This document shows, piece after piece, positions 26,880-35,095 of a stretch of 64,000 bases of DNA. Under the pieces are notes generated by a model. That model worked only from the letters and a program-made list of their open reading frames with translations, had not been told where the DNA came from and ran no database searches. Source of the DNA: Haladaptatus halobius (GTDB taxonomy: Archaea; Halobacteriota; Halobacteria; Halobacteriales; Haladaptataceae); contig NZ_CP085337.1 of assembly GCF_020618475.1 (NCBI RefSeq), forward strand, positions 558,001 to 622,000, written 5' to 3'. The position numbers and the translations under genes are program-made. Within the stretch, counting starts at the first letter, position 1; the number at the start of each line of letters is the position of its first letter.

Positions 26880-27045
26880 ATTCTCTGTATTCAGCACGGC
26901 ATTCTTGTCAGGTGGTGATAATTTTAACAGAGACGTCTTCTTGAAAGCCCCTGTGCGCTCGCCGGCTGTGCCTCGCTGCCTTGAGAAGGTTGTACTGCAC
27001 CATCTTGGAGAGATACGTCTGGACGGTGCGTTTCGTTCGAGGGTT
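26880..27045 (-). pseudogene. Transposon-derived remnant (unidentified)
   Basis: Reverse-frame peptide TVQTYLSKMVQYNLLKAARH followed by SRRAHRGFQEDVSVKI, basic and unlike its acidic neighbours, ending beside a TGTATTCAGCA solo IS end at ~26885. It resembles transposon-encoded sequence but no family was named. The remaining part of 26800-27300 is made of the two repeats listed next. Confidence 0.3.
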
Positions 27046-27052
27046 CTCTAAA

Positions 27053-27099
27053 GGCGGAGCAGGCCGAGTGCCTCGGGGCATGACCCTGAGGCGGTTCAC
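27053..27099. repeat. Second solo right-end hairpin of the TnpB-type group
   Basis: Hairpin with arms GCCTCGGGG/CCCTGAGGC (one mismatch) ending in GGTTCAC. The 46-bp segment is about 80% identical to 7206-7251 between the aco genes. It has no adjacent transposase, so it is a stranded right end. Confidence 0.5.
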
Positions 27100-27275
27100 A
27101 GGTTGACCATATGACGTAATGTGTCTAGTGCATCTCATTTTGTTTTGCCATCCAAATCGAACTGGCACACCTACGATTCATCGAGCTATTGGCTTTGCTA
27201 CTACCAGCGTCTCCGCATTTTTCGCCTTCAGACCGAATACTCGTTTCGTTGGGATGGCGTTCGACGCCCACAACA
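27098..27275 (+). repeat. Long diverged repeat, copy 1 (partner at 63421-63594)
   Basis: From ACAGGTTGACC to GGCGTTCGACGCCC the sequence aligns base for base, with scattered substitutions and very few gaps, to 63421-63594. No clear protein is shared, although both copies can read FRL(Q/H)TE(Y/H)SFRWDGVRRP near the end. Probably a non-autonomous mobile element or decayed IS. Confidence 0.55.
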
Positions 27276-27310
27276 CCTATTGATGCAAGACTGTGTTACT
27301 CCAATACACG

Positions 27311-27958
27311 ATGCAGGTCGCAGTAATCGGTGCGAACGGCGGGATCGGCCGCGAGGTACTGCCCCGACTCGTGGATGCCGGGCACGACCCGATCGGGGTC
27401 GTACGCGACGAATCGCAGTTCGATGCTGTCCGCGACCGCGGCGGTGAACCACGTTTGGGCGACCTCGAAGGGGAGTTCGCGTCGGCATTCGAGGGATCCG
27501 ACGCCGTCGTGTTCACGGCCGGCTCCGGCGGGGACACCGGCTGGGACAAGACGCTCACGGTGGACCTCTGGGGAGCGCGACGGAGTATCGACGCGTGTGT
27601 CGAGCACGGTATCGACCGATTCGTCATGATAAGTGCGTACCAAGCGAGCGAGCCGCTGGCCGAGCCGGAAGCACTCCGTCCGTATCGGGTGGCCAAGCGA
27701 TGTGCTGACGACTATCTCGAGTGGTCCCCGCTCGATGCCACGATCCTTCGGCCGACAACACTCACCGACGAAGGGGGAACAGGACGCATTTCGGCAGTCT
27801 TCGAATACCGCGGCGACGGTGGAGCAGATATCCCTCGTGCCGACGTCGCCCAAACGGTCGTCGCCTGTCTCGCGAACGAGGAGACGATCGGCGAAACGAT
27901 CAGGCTCTTCGGCGGCGATAGCCCCATCGAGCAAGCGATCCGCCCTGATGACGGGTAG
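27311..27958 (+). CDS. NAD(P)-binding atypical SDR (NmrA/YwnB-like)
   Basis: 215 residues. The N-terminal dinucleotide motif is MQVAVIGANGGIGREVLPRL, followed by VVFTAGSGG, RFVMISAYQAS, YRVAKRCADDYL and ILRPTTLTDE. This is the pattern of atypical short-chain dehydrogenases that lack the full YxxxK catalytic set and often act as redox sensors or epimerase-like enzymes. ATG 27311 places the glycine motif at the right distance. A downstream reverse-strand gene is convergent. Confidence 0.88.
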   Translation: MQVAVIGANGGIGREVLPRLVDAGHDPIGVVRDESQFDAVRDRGGEPRLGDLEGEFASAFEGSDAVVFTAGSGGDTGWDKTLTVDLWGARRSIDACVEHGIDRFVMISAYQASEPLAEPEALRPYRVAKRCADDYLEWSPLDATILRPTTLTDEGGTGRISAVFEYRGDGGADIPRADVAQTVVACLANEETIGETIRLFGGDSPIEQAIRPDDG

Positions 27959-27977
27959 TAAGCGGACGTCTCGTCCT

Positions 27978-28283
27978 TTAGGGCGATTCGACGCGGGTTG
28001 TGTCGGTAGTCGCTAGCAGTTCATCAATAAATGCTGTGAGGAGGTCATCAGGGTCGCGAGTAGGATTGTCCGGCGGTTTCTTCCAGAATTCGACATCGAA
28101 CTCCAATGCTGTCGTTGCCTCGCCCTCTCTTGCGATGACCATGAGAATCGCTTGCTGATAGATTACAATCGTCCGCTGATCGTCAACGTCGAGATGTTCG
28201 ATCGCGGCTCTCTCAAGTGCAGCGCGGAGATCTACCGGTTCGGCTACTGTACACTGCTGCACCGGATCAGTATCGCCCACCAT
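27978..28283 (-). CDS. Hypothetical acidic protein
   Basis: 101 residues. Predicted alternating strands (DDQRTIVIYQQAILMVIAREG, ATTALEFDVEFWKK) and a C-terminal helix (DDLLTAFIDELLA). Composition and codon use match other haloarchaeal genes and the frame fills the space to the NmrA-like gene. No family recognised. It may be a small sensor-output type protein. Confidence 0.5.
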   Translation of the reverse strand: MVGDTDPVQQCTVAEPVDLRAALERAAIEHLDVDDQRTIVIYQQAILMVIAREGEATTALEFDVEFWKKPPDNPTRDPDDLLTAFIDELLATTDTTRVESP

Positions 28284-28326
28284 AGTAGTCGATACTTCTC
28301 GTCAATACAAGTATGCCGGGGCAGTC

Positions 28327-28380
28327 TTGTTGAAATCCTCAGAAGCTGACGGAAACTGTGTGCAAGATATAGAGCATGTA
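28327..28380 (+). repeat. Solo IS5-like end, truncated copy
   Basis: TTGTTGAAATCCTCAGAAGC matches the first part of the family at 14281 and 30504, then diverges before a TGCAAGATA tail. The surrounding interval 28381-28590 shows no gene. Confidence 0.45.
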
Positions 28381-28595
28381 TGTATCGATAGATTGTCTTG
28401 AAAGTCCTTGCCGAGGTCACCGAGGTAGCCCTAACAGAAAGATGAACTAATCGACTAACACACCGCCCTATCACCGGTCACTCACTGAACGCGAATACAT
28501 CGCCTCGATTCGATGTCACGAACACTAAATCCGACGTAGCCGCCGGGACACTACGAATTGCCTCCCGGTTTTCTCCCAGGCCGACCCGTGCCTGT

Positions 28596-28712
28596 TCACT
28601 CCCTGTTTGTGGGGCGGACGTAGTGCCGTTCAGAGACGGTGACGTGGTTGTATACTTCGAGTTCGGTTCCGTTTTTCTCGACCGTGATTAGGTCTTGCAG
28701 TGTGAGATCCAT
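28596..28712 (-). CDS. 38-residue putative small protein next to tRNA-Leu
   Basis: ATG at 28712 (reverse), stop TGA at 28596-28598. The peptide MDLTLQDLITVEKNGTELEV continues with YNHVTVSERHYVRPTNRE. It is well formed for a short haloarchaeal protein, but no family is known to me. It lies downstream of the tRNA-Leu in the same orientation, with a 100-base interval able to fold into two hairpins (28735-28825). Translation is uncertain. Confidence 0.35.
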   Translation of the reverse strand: MDLTLQDLITVEKNGTELEVYNHVTVSERHYVRPTNRE

Positions 28713-28829
28713 GGTTTGGTGATTCCCTCGACAGGAGGGGTTACGAGAAACCAGGCTCTACCACGTGGTGGCCATTGTTCTCGGGGATCTGGGTTTCTCC
28801 GTTGAGAGGGCCATTCTCAACAGTCCCCG

Positions 28830-28914
28830 TGCAGGGAGCAGGGTTCGAACCTGCGGACTCCTTCGAGAACGGATCTTAAGTCCGCCGCCGTTGGCCAGAT
28901 TTGGCTATCCCTGC
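28830..28914 (-). tRNA. tRNA-Leu (anticodon UAA)
   Basis: 85 nt on the reverse strand. Acceptor stem GCAGGGA/TCCCTGC with discriminator A. The D arm begins TAGCCAAATCTGGCCAA, the anticodon loop is CTTAAGA between GCGGA/TCCGT arms, and there is a long class-II variable arm (TCTCGAAGGAG region). The T arm GCAGGTTCGAACCCTGC is perfect. No CCA is encoded. The class-II shape and UAA anticodon identify leucine. Confidence 0.95.
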
Positions 28915-29105
28915 GACGTGTACACATAGGTTGTGGCAGATGACGCACATAATGTTCTGGATGAGCGGTACTGTCGAACCATTGTTACTGACCGAGACGG
29001 TCGTAACGATAGCTTGTTCGTATTTAATACAGATTGTTTAGCAAGCCCGGGTAATACGGAGTCAGTAACTAAGGACATTTGACCGGAATTGTTGACCGGA
29101 GAAAC

Positions 29106-29648
29106 ATGATCGACAGACGCGAACTCCTCAAAATAGGAGCTGGAGCGGCGCTCGGTACCGGGTTCGTTCCCGGGGCAGTCACGGCACAGCAAGACAGAGC
29201 GACCTTCTACGTGGCCGCATTGGCGGGCGGTTTACAGGTTCCTCCGGTCGAAACGCCTGCACAAGGAGGCGCATTGTTTGGCCTAAGCGAAAACGGCAGC
29301 GAAATCAATTACACGCTTGCCGTCAGCGATATCAGGAACGTTTTGATGGCGCACATCCACCTCGGAGCACCTGACGAGAACGGCGAAGTAGTTGTCTGGC
29401 TGTATCCAAGCCCGGAACAGCAATCACCGGAGTTGAAGCGAGGGCGGTTCAACGGTGTTTTGGTAGAGGGAACGTTCACTGCAGATGATCTCGTCGGACC
29501 GCTGTCGGGAGACTCGCTTGATGTGCTCGTACGTGAACTGGCGCAGGGTGACGCGTACGTTAATGTCCATACACGACAGAATCCGGACGGTGAAATTCGG
29601 GGGCAGATACACCCCGTAAACAAGTTAGTGGATATTGCAAGTTCCTAG
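29106..29648 (+). CDS. Tat-exported CHRD-domain protein
   Basis: 180 residues. The signal DRRELLKIGAGAALGTGFVP is of the Tat type with cleavage after VTAQ. The mature protein is a single CHRD domain: FYVAALAGGLQVPPVETPAQGGALFGLSENG, MAHIHLGAPDENGEVVVWLY, and the end YVNVHTRQNPDGEIRGQIHP. CHRD proteins are extracellular beta-sandwich proteins that may bind metal or ligands. ATG 29106 is chosen over 29079 because it places the twin arginine at the N-terminus. Confidence 0.88.
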   Translation: MIDRRELLKIGAGAALGTGFVPGAVTAQQDRATFYVAALAGGLQVPPVETPAQGGALFGLSENGSEINYTLAVSDIRNVLMAHIHLGAPDENGEVVVWLYPSPEQQSPELKRGRFNGVLVEGTFTADDLVGPLSGDSLDVLVRELAQGDAYVNVHTRQNPDGEIRGQIHPVNKLVDIASS

Positions 29649-29897
29649 AATCATTGGCCACGACGGAACGCAGGTGGAGTAATTTTTCGGATTATTCGGT
29701 CAATATCCGGGGCGACCACACGACGACAGATGAGTTCCCGATAGACGGTGTGGGGTCTGCATCTTGGTGACTCAGGCGGTATGTTCGGGTGTGCACCACC
29801 GCTCATCTCTAATCTTCAAAGTGATGGTCTGAACATTAGCACCAACTGAACTCATTGCCGAACTGCTATCAAGAGCGCCGTGCTGATTACAGAGCGT

Positions 29898-30065
29898 CTA
29901 TCTCTCACTTGGTTTGCTGATATTCCGCATCTCTCCACCACACTCTGGGCACTCGCCGGGCTGACGATCGGCTTTGATTCGGTTACCACAGTTTAAACAT
30001 TCGTACGTATGGGGCGGTTCATCCTCATATGGGTCGTCTTTTGGCGGAGTTTTGTCTTCTGACAT
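29898..30065 (-). CDS. Rubrerythrin-like small zinc-ribbon protein
   Basis: 55 residues, too short for routine gene finding. A Pro/Asp-rich head (MSEDKTPPKDDPYEDEPPHT) is followed by the rubredoxin-type knuckles YECLNCGNRI and GECPECGGEMRN. Haloarchaea encode many such rubrerythrin-like zinc ribbons with unknown partners. A perfect 14-bp palindrome is centred ~48 bases upstream of its start and may be its operator. Confidence 0.75.
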   Translation of the reverse strand: MSEDKTPPKDDPYEDEPPHTYECLNCGNRIKADRQPGECPECGGEMRNISKPSER

Positions 30066-30106
30066 AGACGGGTGTTAGCGCTTGACATCCCTAAATGTGA
30101 CGTTAG

Positions 30107-30120
30107 GTGGTGCGCACCAC
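30107..30120. promoter_or_regulatory. Perfect 14-bp palindrome upstream of the zinc-ribbon gene
   Basis: GTGGTGCGCACCAC, 42-55 bases upstream of the reverse-strand start at 30065. Half-site-like TGCACCA sequences also occur at ~29792 and ~30155. The position suits an operator overlapping the core promoter. No regulator can be assigned. Confidence 0.4.
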
Positions 30121-30205
30121 GAGCTAGCCAGCCAGTGGGTGTAGGATGAAAGATATGCACCATCTGTTCCGCACGCCCAACAAACCTATTGATAATCTAT
30201 AATTT

Positions 30206-30478
30206 TCAATAAGACAAGCTATTCTGACCACCAGTCTGTAATCGAGGTCGGGATTGATCTTCTCTATCGACGCCGTGCAACTGATATTCCGGAGTGAACC
30301 TATCGTCGAGAGCGTCAGTGTTGAAAATAGGCGGAAGAGGTACCCAGATGACCTTTCGGAACAAGAGGACGAACAGTGCGGCGAACAGCACGAATGCTGC
30401 GTAACTTCCTGTCCCGAGGTAGAGACTCGCTCCGAGTGAGACGAACGCTACCCGCCCCCACAATCGATGTAGGCCCAT
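30206..30478 (-). CDS. Hypothetical membrane protein
   Basis: 90 residues: two adjacent hydrophobic segments (VAFVSLGASLYLGTGSYAAF and VLFAALFVLLF) and a hydrophilic C-terminal half (DRFTPEYQLHGVDREDQSRP). It reads like a small haloarchaeal inner-membrane protein. No family recognised. A solo IS5-like end lies 25 bases upstream. Confidence 0.5.
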   Translation of the reverse strand: MGLHRLWGRVAFVSLGASLYLGTGSYAAFVLFAALFVLLFRKVIWVPLPPIFNTDALDDRFTPEYQLHGVDREDQSRPRLQTGGQNSLSY

Positions 30479-30503
30479 CGGTATGAAATAGAGGATTCGG
30501 GCC

Positions 30504-30572
30504 TTGTTGAAACCCTCAATTGATGATAGGTTTCAGCAGCCGTGTTAAATACAGCGCGCGCATCTTGCACGG
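30504..30572 (+). repeat. Solo IS5-like end, best-conserved copy
   Basis: TTGTTGAAACCCTCAATTGA at the left and AAATACAGCGCGCGCATCTT at the right, colinear with 14281-14350. No transposase is adjacent. The remaining 110 bases before the HMCES pseudogene show no gene. Confidence 0.55.
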
Positions 30573-30685
30573 GTGCGGTAGCGAACCAGATGGTAGCTTC
30601 ACCTGTGAAAGTACCGCTACTCACTCCGCCAACACATCCAACTCGAACGAATAATACTCAATCTCACCGGACCGCTTGTAGCAGA

Positions 30686-31421
30686 GTATATGGACTCCTG
30701 TACTTTACGTCTCGACGTTCCTCAGTTCGAGGGCTGCGTGAATCGTACCGTCGCCGAACAACCGCACCTTCCCCCGCGATACAACGCTGCACCGGGGCAA
30801 AATCTCCCAGTCATCACGAACGAACGTCGCGAGACGGTTGATGAATACGCTGGGGACTCGTCCCATTCTGGGCAGATGATCCAGATATTGGTAATCGCCT
30901 CATCAACGCTCGCGCCGAGACAATCGACGAGAAAAACAGCTTTCGAGAGTCGTTCAAAAAACGACGCTGTTTGGTACTGGCCGACGGGTTCTACGAATGG
31001 AAGGAAACCGGAAACGGCAAGCAACCGTATCGGGTGGTGACAGAGGACAGTGGATTGATCGCGATGGTCGGAGTCTGGGAGCAGTGGATCCCACCAGAAG
31101 ATGCGTCACAGGCTGATTTAGAGGCCCTCGCCGCCAATGACAGCCGAAGCGAAGAAGAGAAGGATTCGAAAATACTAGAATCATTCACAATCATCACGAC
31201 GGAGCCCAACGATACGGTTAGCGAAATCCACAATCGAATGCCAGTTGTCCTCGAATCTGATGAAGAGAATCATTGGCTAACGGGTGATAGCGAGGACCTC
31301 AAGTCGTTGCTCGATCCGTATTCTGCCGACCGGATGAACGCTTACCCACGTCGCAAAGCAAGTCAACAATCCCACCAACGACTCTCCAGAAGTAATCACC
31401 GAAACGGATATTGGAGCGTGA
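30686..31421 (+). pseudogene. Broken HMCES/SRAP (YedK) DNA-protein crosslink repair gene
   Basis: Family segments lie in three different frames: RYNAAPGQNLPVITNERRET (30775 region), then WGLVPFWADDPDIGNRLINA through CLVLADGFYEWKETGNGKQP and YADRMNAYP-like, then VAKQVNNPTNDSPEVITETD to a TGA at 31419-31421. Frame changes occur near 30853 and 31347. The invariant N-terminal Met-Cys, whose Cys traps abasic DNA, is replaced (GTA TAT at 30686-30691). So the sensor of abasic sites is lost, though the Asn and Glu regions persist. The downstream 170 bp hold no gene. Confidence 0.82.
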
Positions 31422-31590
31422 ATCCCACAAAATCAGAGCGAACGCGTAGTCTGTCACGTGCGGAGTCTTCATGCCATTGTGGGGGCAAATGACCCGCAGA
31501 TATGCCGATGACGTGATTATGAAGGCACCAGTTAAGGACTCAATAGGATTTAATAATAACAGCACGTAGTCTCAGCCAGGAGTCGTGCCG

Positions 31591-32010
31591 ATGAAATCTC
31601 ACATTAGGGTGATTACCCTTGGAGTTGCCGATCTGAAGCGTTCGACCCAGTTCTACGAGGACGGCTTGGGGCTACCACTCCAGGGCATATTCGGGAATGA
31701 TGCTGACGAGAGCACGGTTGCGTTCTTCGACATCAACGATGACATGATCCTTGCCCTCTATCCCAAAGACTGGTTGGCCAATGATGCGAACGTTGAACCC
31801 ACAGAACGAGGCGGTGCATCCTTCTCTATCGGCCAGACCGTTGAATCCAAGGACGAGGTTGACGAGGTCGTCGAGCAGGCAGCCAACGCCGGTGCGGCAG
31901 TCCCGGAACCGCCGCGTGATCGGGTCTGGGGCGGGTACTCGGGATACTTCCGGGATCTCGATGGGCACCTCTGGGAGATCGTCTGGAACCCTGACTTGGT
32001 TGAGAATTGA
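31591..32010 (+). CDS. VOC (glyoxalase/bleomycin-resistance) family protein
   Basis: 139 residues, one vicinal-oxygen-chelate module pair. It opens SHIRVITLGVADLKRSTQFYEDGLGLPLQ and closes YSGYFRDLDGHLWEIVWNP, with the metal-ligand His near the start and Glu in WEIVWNP. VOC proteins are metal-dependent lyases, dioxygenases or antibiotic-binding proteins. A GTG at 31585 is an alternative start. Confidence 0.9.
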   Translation: MKSHIRVITLGVADLKRSTQFYEDGLGLPLQGIFGNDADESTVAFFDINDDMILALYPKDWLANDANVEPTERGGASFSIGQTVESKDEVDEVVEQAANAGAAVPEPPRDRVWGGYSGYFRDLDGHLWEIVWNPDLVEN

Positions 32011-32157
32011 CCTGACGCCTAGAGTCCTCTCTGTACACCGTCAGACCTTCGACGGCCCGCGATCAATCGCCCCTTGCGGCCCCTTAGACCGGAGGAAACT
32101 GCCCTCCCAGTGTGTGCGAGCGTGTGGTCAGCATCGTGAGTTCAGTGAAGTCATCCC

Positions 32158-32260
32158 GCTGTGCGCTGGCTCGCTGCCTACAACTCCTACTATAACTATC
32201 AGCGGCCAAATCAAGCGCTCAACAACCGCACTCCGGTCGAAAAAGATGACGGATTTTTGA
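32158..32260 (+). pseudogene. C-terminal remnant of an integrase-core transposase
   Basis: Peptide RWLAAYNSYYNYQRPNQALN followed by NRTPVEK is the tail of the rve/DDE integrase core (W..YYN..RPH..L...TP). No catalytic Asp or Glu remains. It is directly adjacent to the 3' end of the HTH_10 regulator gene and evidently marks an old IS insertion. Confidence 0.6.
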
Positions 32261-32278
32261 CTGGAAATTGCCGAGAAG

Positions 32279-32920
32279 TCAGTGATCGCTTCCGGAGAGA
32301 ACTCTCGCTTCGATCTTCTGGAGGTGCTCGCCGACCGTCGCCTGACTCAACTCCAGCGCGTCGGCGACGTCCCGTATCGTCGCGTGCCGTGGGACTTCGT
32401 AATAACCTATTTCGACGGCCGCAGTCAAAATTTCGCGCTGGCGTTCGGTGAGCACCGAACTGAGACGGTCTGCGGACCCGTACTCGCTAACTCGCTCGAT
32501 TTCGATGTCGACGAATTCCGCCAACTGGTTGAGGATTCGTTGAAGCGGCTCGTGCTCTCCGATGAAGGTCACCCGCAGGCGGTCGTCGTCCAGAAATTCT
32601 ATCGGCATCGTCATGATGACCTCCGATTGTTGCAGTGCTGAGAGAATGCCCGCAAGGGACTCATTCATCTCGCAATGAAGATATATGAGCCCATTTCCTT
32701 GTTCGGGAATGTCGTAGTGGAGAACGTCCGGACTTTCGTCGAACACCGCCCGCGCGTGGTCGAGGTCACCGCGTAGCTGGTAGAGCATGACGACTGTCCC
32801 ATCGGTCAATAGATTGTAATGGTGCAGATACTCGCGTTTTACACGCTCTGAGTCTAACATGTTGAAAACAGAAACGAGTCTACGACCACCTGGGTCTGCG
32901 ACGACAGTCAGGCGTCTCAT
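32279..32920 (-). CDS. HTH_10 family (bacterio-opsin activator-like) transcriptional regulator
   Basis: 213 residues, close paralogue of the product of 342-992: shared YLHHYNLLTDGTVVMLYQLR, a similar MPIEFLDDDRLRVTFIGE and an HTH_10 end LTERQREILTAAVEIGYYEV...SQATVGEHLQKIEARVL. ATG 32920 is chosen because it matches the paralogue start; an ATG at 33025 is open upstream. It is divergent from the DHFR-like gene at 33139, so that gene may be its target. Confidence 0.88.
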   Translation of the reverse strand: MRRLTVVADPGGRRLVSVFNMLDSERVKREYLHHYNLLTDGTVVMLYQLRGDLDHARAVFDESPDVLHYDIPEQGNGLIYLHCEMNESLAGILSALQQSEVIMTMPIEFLDDDRLRVTFIGEHEPLQRILNQLAEFVDIEIERVSEYGSADRLSSVLTERQREILTAAVEIGYYEVPRHATIRDVADALELSQATVGEHLQKIEARVLSGSDH

Positions 32921-33138
32921 GGCCAGCTCCTTAAACGTATAGCTGTCCGTACTCGCAGAGTGGCCTTTCGAAGGACCATCCACCCGCAGGGACGGCTGTC
33001 TCGCGTTTCCATGCCACCACACCACAAAAGGGCACGTTGGCCCGTTACTTAAAAACTGCCGAAAGGATTCGGCATCGTCTACATGCTTCGCTCGGTCCTC
33101 TATTCACCTGCACCTTAAAGTGGAGGTTGAAACCAACA

Positions 33139-33768
33139 ATGACTGAAAATCATACAGACGAAACAACGAGAAGAGTAGTCGTCAGCGAGTTCCTGTCGCT
33201 CGATGGCACCATGCAGGCAGACAAGGACCGTGACGGAGGGTTTAAACACAGCGGCTGGCAGTTACCGTACTTCGACGACGTGTACGCGGACGCGGTCTCG
33301 GACGGCCTTTCCTCGTCAGACGCCCTCCTGCTCGGCCGGAAGACCTACGAGGTCTTCGCCGCGTACTGGCCGACGGCGACGGAAGAAGAGGAGTTCGCCG
33401 ACTTGATGGACAACAGCGACAAGTTCGCCGACTTGATGAACAACATCAACAAGTTCGTCGCCTCAAGGACCTTGGACGAAGTGGAGTGGCAGAATTCGAC
33501 GTTGCTCGAAGGGGACGCGGCAGAGGCGGTCGCCGAGCTGAAACGACAGACCGGTGGGGACCTCCGGGTCATGGGCAGCGGCGAACTCGTCCAGACACTG
33601 ATGCAGCACGATCTCGTCGACCAGTACCACCTCATGATTCATCCCTTAATCCTGGGGAGCGGTAAGCGACTCTTCAGGGAGGGAAACAGGCAAACCGATT
33701 TGGAACTCCTCGACACGACAACGACCGGGACAGGTGTCGTGATCCTCACGTACCAGGTTGTCAAATGA
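33139..33768 (+). CDS. Dihydrofolate-reductase-like (RibD C-terminal domain) protein
   Basis: 209 residues of the DHFR/RibD_C fold: VVVSEFLSLDGTMQ at the N-terminus, SDALLLGRKTYEVFAAYWP, VASRTLDEVEWQNSTLLEGD, and VMGSGELVQTLMQHDLVDQYHLMIHPLILGSGKRLF. Members are NADPH-type reductases of unknown substrate. A 30-bp direct tandem duplication (33394-33453) inserts FADLMDNSDK before FADLMNNINK. Two further homologues are at 59512 and 60153. Divergent from an HTH_10 regulator. Confidence 0.9.
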   Translation: MTENHTDETTRRVVVSEFLSLDGTMQADKDRDGGFKHSGWQLPYFDDVYADAVSDGLSSSDALLLGRKTYEVFAAYWPTATEEEEFADLMDNSDKFADLMNNINKFVASRTLDEVEWQNSTLLEGDAAEAVAELKRQTGGDLRVMGSGELVQTLMQHDLVDQYHLMIHPLILGSGKRLFREGNRQTDLELLDTTTTGTGVVILTYQVVK

Positions 33769-33853
33769 GACTGAACCGCAGAGGCAGGAACGGTGTTCGA
33801 TTTCCTGATTTCATGATTGAGCTGCTTGATGAATACAGCCTCTGTACTACCAA

Positions 33854-34675
33854 TTAGAGTGATCGGTCGAGGTTGTGAGTGAGGCAGGTGATGGTGAGTT
33901 CTCGAAACTGTTTCCACCAGTGCCGTGAGCGGACAAATGAGCCATACTTACGTTTGAGGCGGGAGTTCACAGTCTCGTTCTGACTGCGCTGGCCATAGAG
34001 ATCAGCGTCCAGTCGAGCATTCCACGCTTTGTGGAGCGAGGAGAACTCGCGGTATTTGATGAGTGGACGAACATTCTCCTCGCGGGCTAACGCGCGAATT
34101 TTCTGGTCATCGTATCCCTTATCTCCGAGGAGAGTCGCCACTTTGTCGGTATTCCGTTTGATGAGTGACGGCGGGATCTGCGAGTCGTGTTTTCTTGTCG
34201 TCGTCACGTGCAGATCGAGGATCGCATTCGCTCTCGTATCGACCAACAACGTGACTTTCAACTGCTGGATCGTCAGTTTCGCCCGCTTCGTATAGTGTTT
34301 CGAGGCGTGACTGCGGTCGAAACCGGAGGCGTCGATCCCGACGACGCCATTGGTCGGGAGGAGTGTAACCGAGAGATTGAGAAGCACACGCCAGACAGCC
34401 ATACCGAGCCGGTCGAACACCTTACACAACGTCGAGGGAGTCGGGAGTTCTTCAAGTTCGATGGCGTTCCGAATCCGTGGCATATCGATAAGTTCGTCGA
34501 GAAGCATCCGGTACGACGTATTTTTCCGGGCTTTGAGGCAAAGTAGGACGATGTGTTAGTGGAGTGTGTACCGCCGTTTTGAGAACTTCGAGGAGTAGCG
34601 AGCGACGGCTCGCCGGGCCAAGTGTATCGCTTGCTCAACGAACCGGAGTAGCCGTGACTTTGGGAAAGCCTGCAT
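33854..34675 (-). pseudogene. IS5-type DDE transposase with an internal nonsense codon
   Basis: From ATG 34675 the frame reads QAFPKSRLLRFVEQAIHLAR, then meets TAA at 34556-34558 (rc) in place of a sense codon, probably CAA, in TLH-HIVLLCLKAR, then continues open to 33854. DDE parts are visible: GIDASGFDRSH, TLLVDTRANAILDLHVT, LLGDKGYDDQKIRAL and YGQRSQNETVNSRLKRKYG. A product starting at 34507 would lack the DNA-binding head. At 33831 lies TGAATACAGCC, like the dispersed solo ends. Inactive unless readthrough occurs. Confidence 0.82.
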
Positions 34676-34705
34676 CCGATCACACTACCGGTTGTACCTG
34701 TAACT

Positions 34706-34864
34706 ATGGAGGGTACTGAAATTGAACGGCGCCTCCAGAATCTGTCCAGGCCGGTCGAGTTCAGCATCCGATCGGGGTTGATTCGGATCTCGTCCCATAT
34801 TTACAACACTGAAGCTGACATCCAGTACGGAGTTGAGAAACTCGGGGCAATTCTGGAAGACTAG
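34706..34864 (+). pseudogene. C-terminal remnant of a class-V aminotransferase
   Basis: 52 codons from an ATG. The peptide SGLIRISSHIYNTEADIQYG matches the C-terminus of cysteine desulfurase/isopenicillin-epimerase-like class-V aminotransferases (RVSPHVYNTEEDI). The PLP domain is missing. It starts 31 bp from the broken transposase, which presumably removed or displaced the body. The next 230 bp up to the GlcG-like gene carry no recognised gene. Confidence 0.6.
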
Positions 34865-35095
34865 AAACCATTTCGGTGTTCGAGGTTCCCACTCCAAGAT
34901 GACAGATCATCTGAAGACAAGCATGATTTGCGGCTTCATTTGCAGGACTAGCTGAAGCAATCGGTCTTAGAGGTGATGTACAACCGCCGGTCGAAGCTGC
35001 GGGAGTACGTTAACAGTACCACTGATCACGAAAACAAGTCAAATCAATTGGGAGCCAAAATATTCACGTCGATGCAACCGTAATTATTTCCCGGT

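Noticed and set aside
28830..28914. Integration site at the 3' end of tRNA-Leu
   Set aside because: No second copy of the tRNA 3' end and no integrase gene were found in the window.
33394..33453. Phase-variable repeat
   Set aside because: Only two imperfect 30-bp copies, in frame; slippage would not shift the frame.
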